A DNA stretch of 64,000 nt from Hydrogenothermaceae bacterium (GCA_026418455.1 JAOABH010000002.1:1-64000), one strand, 5' to 3'; positions 22,589 to 33,374 are shown, counted from the first letter of the stretch. Numbers and translations are program-made. The notes: generated by a model from the letters alone, not told the origin.

Positions 22589-23374
22589 ATGAGTTGTAAG
22601 CCACTGGAAGGGAAGTTAGCATTTGTTACAGGAGCAAGTAGAGGAATAGGTAGAGCTATAGCATTAAAACTTGCATCTATGGGGGCAGATGTAATTGTCA
22701 ACTACTACAAAAATAAAGAAAAAGCTGAAGAAGTAGCAAGAGAGATAGAAAATCTTGGGAGAAAAAGTTATGTAATACAGGGAGATTTTGGTGTAAAAGA
22801 GGAGATTGATAGGGTTTTTGATGAGATTACAGAAAAGTTTGGATATCTCGATATATTTGTAAGCAATGCTGTGGCTTCCGGAAGAGAAGTTGTTGGAGGA
22901 TTTGCTCCATTTTTAAGGTTAAAAGAGAAAGGGACATTAAGAATATATAACATCACTACCTTTGGTTTTATATGGTCTTCCCAAAGAGCAGTAAAACTTA
23001 TGGAAGGAAGGAAAGGTAAGATAGTAGCTATATCATCAACTGGAACAACAGACTATATGCCAAACTATGCCATACACGGCTCTGCAAAAGCAGCACTTCA
23101 AACATTAGTAAGATATCTTGCAGTAGAAGTCGGTCCAATGGGAATAAATGTAAACTGTGTCTCCGGAGGCCCGATAGATACAGAAGCTATTCAGCTTTTC
23201 CCTAACTATGAGGAAGTAAAGGAAGGAACTATAAAACTTACTCCTCTCGGGAGAATGGGTCAGCCTGAGGATATAGCTGATGTAGTTGGATTTTTATGTA
23301 CCGAAGATGCAAAGTGGATTCAAGGTCAAACCATTATAGTTGATGGTGGGCTATCTTTAGTAAGAGGTAGATAA
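22589..23374 (+). CDS. Short-chain dehydrogenase, enoyl-ACP reductase (FabL-like)
   Basis: TGASRGIGRAIA; YAIHGSAKAAL; QGQTIIVDGG. Confidence 0.8.
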   Translation: MSCKPLEGKLAFVTGASRGIGRAIALKLASMGADVIVNYYKNKEKAEEVAREIENLGRKSYVIQGDFGVKEEIDRVFDEITEKFGYLDIFVSNAVASGREVVGGFAPFLRLKEKGTLRIYNITTFGFIWSSQRAVKLMEGRKGKIVAISSTGTTDYMPNYAIHGSAKAALQTLVRYLAVEVGPMGINVNCVSGGPIDTEAIQLFPNYEEVKEGTIKLTPLGRMGQPEDIADVVGFLCTEDAKWIQGQTIIVDGGLSLVRGR

Positions 23375-23860
23375 TCAATTAAAGTATATACCTTTTTTTG
23401 ATATCTCTGAGAGGTGTCCTAACAACGAGGATACCTCTCTTAAATTATCTGCCACATCTAAAGAAAAACTTTTAAGTGTATTGGTATTTGACGCTATATT
23501 TTCAAGCTCCATCAAGTTATAAGCTAAATAATCAAGAATATCTTTATCCTTTATTGTAAAGTTTTCTGGAAACAGGTTTGTGTATATCTCTAAGGTAGGA
23601 AGAGTATATATAATCCATCCAACAGTATTTAAAGATATCTCAAATATATCTATCAGTTTATCTCTGTTTTCTATCTCTACTATTTTACTTAGTAAATTAG
23701 AAATCTTACTTAAACTATCCGCAAGATATTTGAATATCTGACTTGAATCTTCCAGTGATAACATATCCTTATCTTGAATTAACTTGTCTATCTTCCTCTG
23801 TTGAAAATATATAAAAGACTCAGCATCTGCTATCAGTATATTTATCTGCTCTTCTGTCAT
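23375..23860 (-). CDS. Hypothetical protein coupled to fliA
   Basis: ORF of 161 aa overlapping the fliA stop by 4 nt; no recognised motif. Confidence 0.6.
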   Translation of the reverse strand: MTEEQINILIADAESFIYFQQRKIDKLIQDKDMLSLEDSSQIFKYLADSLSKISNLLSKIVEIENRDKLIDIFEISLNTVGWIIYTLPTLEIYTNLFPENFTIKDKDILDYLAYNLMELENIASNTNTLKSFSLDVADNLREVSSLLGHLSEISKKGIYFN

Positions 23861-24630
23861 CTTACCTCTTTGTAAAGATATTTAGAAATTTCCTTTCTTA
23901 ATTTTAACATAATTTTTGTATGCATTTGAGATATTCTTGACTCAGTTAAATTTAAAACATAAGCTATTTCCTTCATAGATAGTTCTTCATAGTAGTAAAG
24001 TGTTATTATCAATCTCTCTTTATCATCAAGTTTGCTTTTAATAATATCTATCAATATATCTCTTAACTCATTTTCTTCAACTATCTTATCCGGCGTATCA
24101 TCGGAAGTTGCTATAAACTGCCACAGATGCTGTTCTTCACCTTCTTCATCTTTTACACTACTGTCTAAAGATACAAGTATCTTATTCATAACACCTTCTG
24201 CATACTTCATATATTCATCTACATCCATACCTAAGTACTGTGCTATCTCTTCTGTTTTAGCCTGTCTTCCTAAGTTAGTTTCTAACTCTGTAATCTTGTT
24301 TTCTAAGTTTTTAAGTTTAGATCTCACACTTCTTGGTATCCAGTCAAGTTCTCTTAGATGGTCTATTATATGTCCTCTTATTCTCATCTCAGCATACGTT
24401 GCCAACTTCACGCCTTTTGAAGGATCATATTTATTTATCGCATCTATTAACCCCAAAACCCCCACCTGAATTAAGTCCTCCTCATCCACTATAGGAGGGA
24501 GATTTTCATGTTTTAAACTTTTCACTATATAGCCAATTTTTGGTAAAAACTCCTTTATTATCTGGTTTCTATCTATATTTTCAACTCTCATGACATCCCT
24601 CCATACTCCATTTTGCTTTTTGTATGGCAA
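23857..24630 (-). CDS. fliA: RNA polymerase sigma factor FliA/WhiG type (sigma-28)
   Basis: DLIQVGVLGLIDAINKYDPSKGVKLATYAEMRIRGHIIDHLRELDWIPRSVR; real start probably MRVENIDR. Confidence 0.92.
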   Translation of the reverse strand: MPYKKQNGVWRDVMRVENIDRNQIIKEFLPKIGYIVKSLKHENLPPIVDEEDLIQVGVLGLIDAINKYDPSKGVKLATYAEMRIRGHIIDHLRELDWIPRSVRSKLKNLENKITELETNLGRQAKTEEIAQYLGMDVDEYMKYAEGVMNKILVSLDSSVKDEEGEEQHLWQFIATSDDTPDKIVEENELRDILIDIIKSKLDDKERLIITLYYYEELSMKEIAYVLNLTESRISQMHTKIMLKLRKEISKYLYKEVR

Positions 24631-24701
24631 AAATCATGCCAAATGAAAAGAGATTTATTTACAATATAATGTAAAAAAAGGTATGCATTCTGAAGTTTGC
24701 A

Positions 24702-25070
24702 TTAATATAGAATGACAAAGACAGATGCTATAGAGAAATCTTCCTCATGAGATAAAGAAATATCTACAAAACAATCACTTAGCAACTCTCTATAAGTATG
24801 CAGAAAAATTACTGCAGGCTCCCCGGATTTTCCTAAAATTTCTATATCTTTAAAGTGTAAAACTATACCTTTAGCTTTATAAAAGGCTTTAATAGTAGCC
24901 TCTTTTGCTGCAAACCTTGCAGAGATACAACTTATAAAATCCGTTTTTGATTTACAATATTCAATTTCGGCATCTGTATATACTTTCTTTAAAAATCTAT
25001 CACCAAATTTTTTGTATGCTTTTTCTATTCTTGAATTTTTTACTATATCTATTCCAGTAAATATCTTCAT
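24702..25070 (-). CDS. acpS: Holo-[acyl-carrier-protein] synthase
   Basis: TGIDIVKNSRIEKA; ARFAAKEATIKAF; ISLSHEEDFSIASV. Confidence 0.93.
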   Translation of the reverse strand: MKIFTGIDIVKNSRIEKAYKKFGDRFLKKVYTDAEIEYCKSKTDFISCISARFAAKEATIKAFYKAKGIVLHFKDIEILGKSGEPAVIFLHTYRELLSDCFVDISLSHEEDFSIASVFVILY

Positions 25071-25564
25071 CTTTTCAATTTTTTATGAATTTCTTCAAAT
25101 ATCTGGAGAGGTGTTTTACCATCAGTATGGATATGTAAATCGGCTAATCTGTAAACTTCTCTCCTTCCTTCATATAACTCTATAATTTTTTCATAAGGTA
25201 GTTTTAACAGTGGTCTATCTGTATCATTCTGACATCTATTTAGAATCTCTTCAAGAGATGCATCTATCCATATCACAACTCCTGAGGACTTCATTAACTC
25301 CATCATCTGCTTATCAGCTCCTAATCCTCCGCCGGTTGATATAACGTATCCAGATTTATCTATAAACTCTTTAAGTTTTTCTTTCTCTAAATTTCTAAAA
25401 TACTGTTCTCCAAATTTTTCAAAGATTTCCCTAATTGTTATACCCTCTTGATTTTCAACTTCCTTATCTATATCAACAAATCTATAACCTAACTCTTGAG
25501 ATATAAGTTTACCTACTGTTGATTTACCACTTCCCATAAAACCAACTAAATAAACATTTCTCAA
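25067..25564 (-). CDS. aroK: Shikimate kinase
   Basis: LVGFMGSGKSTVGKLIS; FVDIDKEVE; STGGGLG; DRPLL. Confidence 0.95.
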   Translation of the reverse strand: MRNVYLVGFMGSGKSTVGKLISQELGYRFVDIDKEVENQEGITIREIFEKFGEQYFRNLEKEKLKEFIDKSGYVISTGGGLGADKQMMELMKSSGVVIWIDASLEEILNRCQNDTDRPLLKLPYEKIIELYEGRREVYRLADLHIHTDGKTPLQIFEEIHKKLKR

Positions 25565-25980
25565 ATTACTTTTACCTCTTCTTCCTCAAATTTTTTATCT
25601 TTCAAATACCAGCTTCTAAAACTTTCTGCTTTTCCGTTTTTAACAGACAGAATTATATAGGACATATCTTCCAAAGCATACATCAGGTCTGTTTGAGACG
25701 GTCTATCAGGATGATCCGGATGGGAGTGGTATATCCCTACTATCTGTAATCCCTTTGAATCAGCATAACTTTCAACCTTCACATAATCTTTTGGTGATAT
25801 ATCAAATCTATCATTTGCCCTCTCTTTATTTTGATTTTCCACTTGGATAACTTCTACAACTTCTCTAACTCCATTGTTGTAATCCATTTTTCCTATCATA
25901 AACCCACATATCTCAAATGGATAACCTTCTTCTCCCTGTTTTTTTATAATATCTAAAAGTTCAGCTGGTATTATAAGCAT
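25561..25980 (-). CDS. JAMM/MPN-domain (M67-type) metallopeptidase
   Basis: JAMM motif YHSHPDHPDRPSQTDL. Confidence 0.88.
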   Translation of the reverse strand: MLIIPAELLDIIKKQGEEGYPFEICGFMIGKMDYNNGVREVVEVIQVENQNKERANDRFDISPKDYVKVESYADSKGLQIVGIYHSHPDHPDRPSQTDLMYALEDMSYIILSVKNGKAESFRSWYLKDKKFEEEEVKVI

Positions 25981-25984
25981 CTTT

Positions 25985-27157
25985 TTACTCCTGCCATAGA
26001 TTCATAGCTTTTCTCACTTCTTCCATTGTTTTAACAGCCTTTTCCCTTGCTTTTCTATTTCCTTCCAAGAGAATATCCTTTACCTGACTATCAGATATGT
26101 TTTCTCTTTTCTCTCTTATAGGTTCAAGGAAACTATTTAAACTTTCTGCAAGGATCTTTTTACACTCAACACATCCTATCTGTGCCTGTCTACATTTTGA
26201 ATCTATCTGGCTAACTACCCCTCTATCAGTAAAGATGTTATGGTATGTAAAGACATTGCAGATTTCCGGTCTTCCCGGGTCTGTCTTTTTAATTCTTTGA
26301 GGGTCTGTCTTCATTGACATAACTTTCTTTGAAACTTCCTCTTTACTTTCTGACAGATATATAGCGTTGTTATAAGATTTTGACATCTTTCTACCATCTA
26401 TACCAAGTATTTTTGGAGTTTGTGTAAGTATAGCCTTTGGTTCTAAAAATACTTCACCGTAAAATCTGTTAAACCTCCTTGCAAGCTCTCTTGTTATCTC
26501 TATATGTGGAAGTTGGTCTTCTCCAACAGGAACACCCTCTGCTTTGTATATCAGGATATCAGCAGCCATAAGAACCGGATAACCAAAAAATCCAAATGTG
26601 TCTATCTCTTTTCCAATCTCACCATCTTTTATATTAAAGATAATCTCCTTTATATTTTCAGAATCAAGTCCTATCTTTAACAGATCTTCTTCTAATCCTT
26701 CAAAATCTATATCTTTTTTATGATAAAAGGCTTTATGGACTATATCCCTAATAACATCTTCTGATATTTTCAAGCCTTTGCCGTAAATAAAATCTCTCAC
26801 ATACTGGAAAAACAGATTAAACTTTAAATCTTTATAAGATGGATTAAGTTCAAGCCAGCTTTTTGGTGTTATCATACCAAGAAGAAGTGCTAACTCACTA
26901 TGCTCTTTAACGGCAGACTGAACAAATACAGTACTTTTGTTTGGGTCTATTCCACATGCAAACCAATCTTTAACAAGCTCTATTATATTTTGCTGTAATT
27001 CTTTTGTATCTGTGTATTTATTGGTGAGAGCATGCCAATCTGCAACAAAAAACATACATTCATTAGAGTTCTGATAGTCAAGCCAGTTTTTAATTACACC
27101 TAAATAATGCCCTAAGTGTAATTTTCCGGTAGGTCTCATTCCACTGACAATCTTCAA
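25985..27157 (-). CDS. trpS: Tryptophan--tRNA ligase
   Basis: SGMRPTGKLHLGHYLG; GRKMSKSYNN. Confidence 0.96.
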   Translation of the reverse strand: MKIVSGMRPTGKLHLGHYLGVIKNWLDYQNSNECMFFVADWHALTNKYTDTKELQQNIIELVKDWFACGIDPNKSTVFVQSAVKEHSELALLLGMITPKSWLELNPSYKDLKFNLFFQYVRDFIYGKGLKISEDVIRDIVHKAFYHKKDIDFEGLEEDLLKIGLDSENIKEIIFNIKDGEIGKEIDTFGFFGYPVLMAADILIYKAEGVPVGEDQLPHIEITRELARRFNRFYGEVFLEPKAILTQTPKILGIDGRKMSKSYNNAIYLSESKEEVSKKVMSMKTDPQRIKKTDPGRPEICNVFTYHNIFTDRGVVSQIDSKCRQAQIGCVECKKILAESLNSFLEPIREKRENISDSQVKDILLEGNRKAREKAVKTMEEVRKAMNLWQE

Positions 27158-27265
27158 ACCTAAACCTCCTTGCTTTTCTATAAAAATTATACCTTATAAA
27201 CTCTCATAGGAAGATTTATATTTTTAGGATATAATATTTTTATTATCACTTTGGAGGCAAGAAAG

Positions 27266-27766
27266 TTGGCTATAAAAGGAAGAGTTTGGAAGTTTAAAGA
27301 TGATGTCGATACAGATGCTATAATACCTGCAAGATATTTAGTTACAACAGACCCAAAAGAACTTGCAAAACACGTTATGGAAGATGCAGATCCAACCTTC
27401 CCATCAAAAGTAAAAGAAGGTGATATTATTGTTGCTGGTAAAAATTTCGGTTGTGGTTCTTCAAGAGAACATGCACCTCTTGCAATTAAAGGAGCTGGAA
27501 TATCTGCAGTTATAGCAGAATCCTTTGCAAGGATATTTTTTAGAAATGCTATTAACCTTGGGCTTCTCATAATAGAATCTCCTCAAGCTGCAAAAGAGAT
27601 AAATGAAGGAGATGAAGTAGAGATAGATGTTGATAAAGGTATAATAAGAAATATCACAACAGGCAAAGAATACACATTCAGACCACTTCCAGAAAGTCTT
27701 CAAAATATAATGAAAGCCGGTGGATTAATGGAATACGCAAAGGAAAAACTTAAAAATGCTGGATAA
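27266..27766 (+). CDS. leuD: 3-isopropylmalate dehydratase small subunit (LeuD)
   Basis: DVDTDAIIPARYL; GKNFGCGSSREHAPLAIK; TTG start 3' of GGAGG (ORF track start 27251). Confidence 0.93.
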   Translation: MAIKGRVWKFKDDVDTDAIIPARYLVTTDPKELAKHVMEDADPTFPSKVKEGDIIVAGKNFGCGSSREHAPLAIKGAGISAVIAESFARIFFRNAINLGLLIIESPQAAKEINEGDEVEIDVDKGIIRNITTGKEYTFRPLPESLQNIMKAGGLMEYAKEKLKNAG

Positions 27767-28622
27767 ATTACTACTTCCGATAGATTTAACGGAAAGCTCA
27801 GAAATAGGCTTCAAAACTGTAGAAAGCCTCTCCAAAAAGTTAAATCCGGAACTTTTTTTACTGTATGTTTTAGAACCTATTAAAGACATTCCTTTTGATA
27901 TATTTGAAGAGGAAATTCAGCATCTTCACGACCTAAAATATAAACTTAAAGAAGAAGCAGAGAAAACTTTAAGTAGATATGTAGAGATTCTAATTTCTGA
28001 AAACATAAAGAGTTCTTACAGCATAGTAGAAGGAGATGAGGTAGAGTCCATATTAGATTTTACTCAAAAAAACAAAATAGATCTTATAGTTATTCCTGCC
28101 CATAAAAAAACCAAAGTAGAGTATAAAGCATTAGGAAGTGTATCTTTAAGAGTTGCTTCAAAAGCTACATCATCGGTTTTGGTTGTTAAGCAAAAACCAG
28201 TTTTAGATATAAAAAATATTCTTGTAAATTATGACTTTTTACCTTCTTCTATAAAAGCATTGGAAAAAGCTGTATATTTAGCTAAAAATTTTGGAAGCTC
28301 TATCAAAGTTATCCATGTTGATAACGATGAACATTATACACATTTTAAATCTGTATATCAGAAAGTTATTGAGAAGAAATTAAAATTACTGGAAGAGATA
28401 AAGGAGAGATACAAAAATATAGATATATCAACTACCTTAATAAAAGGCAATCCAAAAGAGGAGATACTTAAAGAGATACATTCAAACGGATATGACCTTG
28501 TGGTAATGGGTAAGAGAAACCCGGTTAATAAATCACGTATATTTATAGGAAGTTTGGCTCTGGAGATTTTAAGAGAGTCTCCAATTTCTGTCCTTATATC
28601 AAGAGGAGAATATGAAGAATAA
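27756..28622 (+). CDS. Universal stress protein, tandem UspA domains
   Basis: Two UspA-like halves: LLLPIDLTESS...VSLRVASKATSSVLVVK and LVVMGKRN...GSLALEILRESPISVLI. Confidence 0.85.
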   Translation: MLDKLLLPIDLTESSEIGFKTVESLSKKLNPELFLLYVLEPIKDIPFDIFEEEIQHLHDLKYKLKEEAEKTLSRYVEILISENIKSSYSIVEGDEVESILDFTQKNKIDLIVIPAHKKTKVEYKALGSVSLRVASKATSSVLVVKQKPVLDIKNILVNYDFLPSSIKALEKAVYLAKNFGSSIKVIHVDNDEHYTHFKSVYQKVIEKKLKLLEEIKERYKNIDISTTLIKGNPKEEILKEIHSNGYDLVVMGKRNPVNKSRIFIGSLALEILRESPISVLISRGEYEE

Positions 28623-30282
28623 AATATTATCTATATTTACCGTAATATCTGTGGCGACATCATCATATGGACTAAACATAACAAAAAGTTCAAACAATCC
28701 TCTCTTTTACTATGGAGTTTGTAAGGTAGCCAGAGATAATAATGATATGAAAACAGCTTATGAATACTGTAAAAGAGCCTTAGAAATGGCTCCAGATACA
28801 CCTTCTCTTTATAGAGAAACTGTAATGATAGCTCTATCCTTAGGTAAGAAAGAGGAAGCTGATAAGTTAGTAAAAGAGTATGTTGAAAAATTTAAGGATA
28901 GTCCAGACAGTTATCTGTTTGCTTCTGTATATTACTCAATAACAAAGGAAAATCAAAGAGCCTTAGATATTTTAAACAAAGCTTTTACGAAATTTCCAGA
29001 TAACGAAAAAGTTTTAACAGCTCTTGCTGATACATATATAGAAAATAAAGATCTTGATAAAGCAGTTGAGATACTTGACAAACTTGCAAAGATAAAGAAA
29101 GATGACCCTTCAATTTACTATCGTATAGCAAGAATATACCTATTTAAGAACCAGATAGACAGAGCCATTGAAAATCTCAAAAAATCCCTTGAGATATCAA
29201 AATCATACAGACAGAGCTGGTCTTTACTTGGTGAGATTTATAGACAGAGTAGAAGTTATGATGAAGCTATACAACTTTACCAATCGGTTTTAAAAGAAGA
29301 TCCAACTAATCTCGAAGCTCTCAACAGACTGTTTCAAGTTTATGTAGATAAAGATGATTTTGAAAATGCTTCAAAGGTTATAGATAAAATCATACTTTTA
29401 AATCCAAGTGATAAAGATGCCCTTTTAAAGAAATTCCTCCTTTATTTAAAAGCTGGAAAAATAAAAGATATAATATCCCAAATAGAGCAGTCTGTAAAAG
29501 AAAATCCAGATAACTACTACATGAAATTTATACTCGGCATGGCTTATGAATCAGATGGCAACCTCCAAAAAGCAAAAGAGATTTATGAAGAGTTATACAA
29601 AACAAATCCAGATCAGGAGATTGTAGACAGATTAGCACAGGTTTATATAAACTTGAAAGAGTATGATAAAGCCCTTGATATATACAACAAACTTTATCTG
29701 TCAAATCCACAAGATTACAGAATACTTTTAGCAATGGCAGATATAGAAGATAAAAGAGGTAACACAAAAGAGGCTTTAAAGTTAGTTGAAGAAGCTCAAA
29801 AGATAAAAGAAGATGACCCAACTATCTATTTCGTAAAAGCTATATACCTTGATAAACTTGGAAACTGGAAAGAAGCAGAGAAATCTCTATTGAAAGCATT
29901 GGATCTAAGAAGAGATTTTCCAGATGCTCTTAACTATTTAGGTTATACATACATAGACAGAGATTTAAATATAGATAAAGGTATTGAGCTTGTAAAAAAA
30001 GCATTAGAGTTGGTTCCTGATAGTCCAGCATATTTAGACAGCTTAGGTTGGGGATACTATAAAAAAGGAGATTACCAAAAAGCTTTTGAATATATAAAGA
30101 AAGCCCTTGAGAAGATGCCAGATGACCCGGTTTTGAACGAACATTTTGCAGATATACTCATTAAACTCGGAAAAAAAGAAGAAGCTTTAGAGTATTATAA
30201 AAAATCTCTAAAATTGATAGAAGAAAAAGGAGAAGGGGAGCCAGGACAAAAAAGTAGAGTTTTGAAAAAGTTAAAACAGTGA
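28612..30282 (+). CDS. Secreted tetratricopeptide-repeat protein
   Basis: Signal peptide followed by many TPRs (e.g. GWGYYKKGDYQKAFEYIKKALEKMPDDP). Confidence 0.9.
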   Translation: MKNKILSIFTVISVATSSYGLNITKSSNNPLFYYGVCKVARDNNDMKTAYEYCKRALEMAPDTPSLYRETVMIALSLGKKEEADKLVKEYVEKFKDSPDSYLFASVYYSITKENQRALDILNKAFTKFPDNEKVLTALADTYIENKDLDKAVEILDKLAKIKKDDPSIYYRIARIYLFKNQIDRAIENLKKSLEISKSYRQSWSLLGEIYRQSRSYDEAIQLYQSVLKEDPTNLEALNRLFQVYVDKDDFENASKVIDKIILLNPSDKDALLKKFLLYLKAGKIKDIISQIEQSVKENPDNYYMKFILGMAYESDGNLQKAKEIYEELYKTNPDQEIVDRLAQVYINLKEYDKALDIYNKLYLSNPQDYRILLAMADIEDKRGNTKEALKLVEEAQKIKEDDPTIYFVKAIYLDKLGNWKEAEKSLLKALDLRRDFPDALNYLGYTYIDRDLNIDKGIELVKKALELVPDSPAYLDSLGWGYYKKGDYQKAFEYIKKALEKMPDDPVLNEHFADILIKLGKKEEALEYYKKSLKLIEEKGEGEPGQKSRVLKKLKQ

Positions 30283-30283
30283 G

Positions 30284-30916
30284 GTGAGTTCCTTGAAGAG
30301 ATATTTTTATCTTCTATCAATTTCCTTATTTATGTTTTTATACTCTTGTGCTCCAACAGTTTTTCAACCTGGATACTGTGAAAATAAATTTAAAGAACAA
30401 AAAAACATTGATAACTCAATACCAGAAACATTTTCCTTTTCAGGTTCTGCTCTTGTATCAGGACTTCCTGTTCTTTTAAAGGGTAAATTTAGTAATGATA
30501 CAGAAGTTATCCAACTATCAAATCCTTTTGGTAAAACAATGCTAACTATAGAAAGAAAAGATGGCAATCTATGCTTAAATGGTTATGGTATAAAGTCCTG
30601 TGATGCAGACCAGATTTTATCTCTTGTATCTCTATATATGCCACAAGCTAAGCCTCTAACAGATATAAATCTTTTGAAAAGTCTCGTATCTAAAAAGTTT
30701 TATCTAAACGAAGGTGATAAATATGAATGTGATATCAAACAGCTTAAAGTGATAAGAAAAGATTACACACTTGTATATGAAGATAAGGACTTGAGTAAGA
30801 TAATTTATAAAGATTACACAGTTGAATACGGACTTAATAATCAAATAGAGATAAAAAATGGTGGACAATCAATTGCTAAAATAAACTTGTCAACCTTAAA
30901 TTTTGAAAGAAATTAA
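30284..30916 (+). CDS. Lipoprotein, possibly LolB-like
   Basis: Lipobox FLYSC; beta-rich FSFSGSALVSGLPVLLKGKFSNDTEVIQLSNPFGKTMLTIERKDG. Confidence 0.5.
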   Translation: MSSLKRYFYLLSISLFMFLYSCAPTVFQPGYCENKFKEQKNIDNSIPETFSFSGSALVSGLPVLLKGKFSNDTEVIQLSNPFGKTMLTIERKDGNLCLNGYGIKSCDADQILSLVSLYMPQAKPLTDINLLKSLVSKKFYLNEGDKYECDIKQLKVIRKDYTLVYEDKDLSKIIYKDYTVEYGLNNQIEIKNGGQSIAKINLSTLNFERN

Positions 30917-30933
30917 AATTGGAGGTGTAAAAC

Positions 30934-31785
30934 TTGACAGATTTTGAAAATTTAAAGCAGATAGCAAAACAGCTCAGAAGAGAGATTGTCACGATGGTCT
31001 ATAATGCTCAATCCGGACACCCGGGAGGTTCTCTCTCGGCAATAGATATACTTACAGTTTTATATTTCGGCGGAATATTAAGATACGATCCTAAAAATCC
31101 AGATTGGGAAGATAGAGATAGGTTTATACTATCAAAGGGACATGCTTCACCGGCTCTATACTCAGTTTTAGCTTATGCCGGATACTTCCCAAAAGAAGAA
31201 CTTTTAACATACAGAAAAACAAAAGGATATGCTCCTGACGGATACAGCAGACTTCAGGGACATCCTGCATGGCAACACAATAAACACGGAGCTCCGGGAG
31301 TAGAAGCTTCTACAGGCTCACTTGGACAAGGTTTATCTGTTGCTATAGGACAAGCTTTATCTTTAAAACTTTGGGGAAAAGATAGTAGAGTTTATGTTAT
31401 GCTGGGAGATGGTGAAATTCAAGAAGGTATGATATGGGAAGCAGCAATGTTTGCCGGACACCACAAAATAGACAATCTCTGTGCAATCCTTGATAATAAC
31501 AACCTTCAGATAGATGGTGATGTTAGGGAGATTATCAACATACATCCATTAAAAGAAAAGTTTGAAGCTTTCAGATGGAATGTAATAGAGATAGATGGAC
31601 ATGATTACAAACAGATATATGATGCTTTTATTCGAGCAAAAAACACAAAAGGAAAACCTACAATTATAATAGCTCACACAGTTAAAGGAAAAGGCGTATC
31701 TTTCATGGAAAACAACTTTAAATGGCACGGTGTAGCCCCAAATAAAGAAGACTACGAAAAAGCAATTGCAGAGTTAATGGCATAG
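30934..31785 (+). CDS. Transketolase, N-terminal section (split enzyme)
   Basis: SGHPGGSLSAIDILTVLYF; GHASPALYSVLA; GDGEIQEGMIWEAAMFAGH. Confidence 0.95.
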   Translation: MTDFENLKQIAKQLRREIVTMVYNAQSGHPGGSLSAIDILTVLYFGGILRYDPKNPDWEDRDRFILSKGHASPALYSVLAYAGYFPKEELLTYRKTKGYAPDGYSRLQGHPAWQHNKHGAPGVEASTGSLGQGLSVAIGQALSLKLWGKDSRVYVMLGDGEIQEGMIWEAAMFAGHHKIDNLCAILDNNNLQIDGDVREIINIHPLKEKFEAFRWNVIEIDGHDYKQIYDAFIRAKNTKGKPTIIIAHTVKGKGVSFMENNFKWHGVAPNKEDYEKAIAELMA

Positions 31786-31788
31786 GAG

Positions 31789-32772
31789 GTGATGAAAGTG
31801 ATGACAGTTATAGATATTAAAAATGCACCTAAGAAAGCTATAAGAGATACATACGGAGAAGTTTTAGTTGAACTTGGGAAAATGGATCCGGATATGGTCG
31901 TTTTAGATGCAGATCTTTCAGAATCTACAAGAACCCACAAATTCCACCTTGCATATCCAGAAAGATTTTTTAATGCCGGAATAGCAGAGCAGAATATGAT
32001 AGGTATTGCAGCAGGATTTGCATATACAGGAAGGACTGTGTATGCTTCTTCTTTTGCAATATTTTTATCCGGAAGAGCTTGGGAGATCATTCGTCAACAG
32101 ATAGCTTACAACAAACTAAATGTTAAATTAGTAGCATCTCACGGAGGTGTTTCTGTTGGACAAGATGGAGCATCTCACCAGATGAATGAAGATATCTCTC
32201 TTATGAGGTCTTTACCTAACATGAATGTCATAGTACCAGCTGATAGTGTAGAGATGGAGAAAGTTTTAAAGAAAGTCCACTATATAAAAGAGCCGTTTTA
32301 TATAAGAATGGGAAGAGAAAAATTTCCTGTAATAATGCCTTCCGATTATGAGTTTGAGGTAGGTAAAGGTTATACTTTAAAAGAAGGCAGTGATGTTTCT
32401 ATTATAGCTTGCGGTGTTATGGTGTCAATAGCATTGCAAACTGCCTACGAACTTGAAGAAGAAGGCATATCCGTGGAAGTTATAAACATGGCTTCAATAA
32501 AACCTATAGATAAAGAGCTTATAATACAGACGGCCAATAAAACAGGAGCTGTGGTAACTTCAGAAGAGCACTCCGTAATCGGAGGTCTTGGAAGTGCAGT
32601 GGCTGAGGTTCTTTCAGAAGAAGGATGTAATGCGGTCCTCGTAAGACATGGAGTAGAAGATAGATTTGCACTTTCCGGACCAGCTTGGGAAGTTATGGAA
32701 GAGCTTGGATTATCTGTCGAAGGATTAAAATCAAAGGTAAAATATGCTTTAGAGAAGAAATGCCAAAAGTAA
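31789..32772 (+). CDS. Transketolase, C-terminal section (split enzyme)
   Basis: FNAGIAEQNMIGIAAGFAYTGRTVYASSFAIFLSGRAWE. Confidence 0.95.
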   Translation: MMKVMTVIDIKNAPKKAIRDTYGEVLVELGKMDPDMVVLDADLSESTRTHKFHLAYPERFFNAGIAEQNMIGIAAGFAYTGRTVYASSFAIFLSGRAWEIIRQQIAYNKLNVKLVASHGGVSVGQDGASHQMNEDISLMRSLPNMNVIVPADSVEMEKVLKKVHYIKEPFYIRMGREKFPVIMPSDYEFEVGKGYTLKEGSDVSIIACGVMVSIALQTAYELEEEGISVEVINMASIKPIDKELIIQTANKTGAVVTSEEHSVIGGLGSAVAEVLSEEGCNAVLVRHGVEDRFALSGPAWEVMEELGLSVEGLKSKVKYALEKKCQK

Positions 32773-33374
32773 AGATATGTGGTATAACTCAACCTCAGCA
32801 GGCAAGGGAGATATCTCTTGCTGGAGCTGACTATATAGGAGTAGTTTTATACCCGAAAAGTCCAAGATATACTGATTTAGAAAAAGTAAAAGAGATAAAA
32901 AAAGCAGTTGTAGAGCCAACTAAACTGGTTGCCGTAGTTGTAAATCCGGATTTAGACCTGTGTAAAAGATTGTTAGAATTAGTTGATATAATACAGTTTC
33001 ACGGAGATGAAGATTTAGAGTTTATAAAACAGTTTCCAAAAGATAGAGTTATAAAAGCATTTAGAATAAAAGATGAGAAAGATATAGAGAAATTAAAACC
33101 TTTTATAGAAGAAGGATATTTAATACTTATAGATGCATATAAAGATGGAGAATACGGCGGAACAGGAAATCAGGTAGATTTGGGACTTCTAAAGGAAGTA
33201 TGCAGTGTGTCCGATAAGATTATTGTAGCCGGAGGATTATCTGACGAAAATATAGGTAACATTTTAAGAGAGATTAATCCTTTTGGAGTAGATGCTTCTT
33301 CCAAACTTGAAATATCTCCTGGTATAAAAGATATAGATAGAGTAAAGAGGTTTATAAAGGTAATAAAAGGATGA
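32760..33374 (+). CDS. trpF: Phosphoribosylanthranilate isomerase
   Basis: MPKVKICGITQPQQAREI; VVNPDLDL; QFHGDE; ATG at 32760 preferred to the 32685 ORF start. Confidence 0.95.
   Translation: MPKVKICGITQPQQAREISLAGADYIGVVLYPKSPRYTDLEKVKEIKKAVVEPTKLVAVVVNPDLDLCKRLLELVDIIQFHGDEDLEFIKQFPKDRVIKAFRIKDEKDIEKLKPFIEEGYLILIDAYKDGEYGGTGNQVDLGLLKEVCSVSDKIIVAGGLSDENIGNILREINPFGVDASSKLEISPGIKDIDRVKRFIKVIKG

Noticed and set aside
32685-32759. N-terminal extension of the trpF ORF
   Set aside because: Overlaps the transketolase 3' end out of frame; MPKVKICGIT at 32760 is the typical TrpF start
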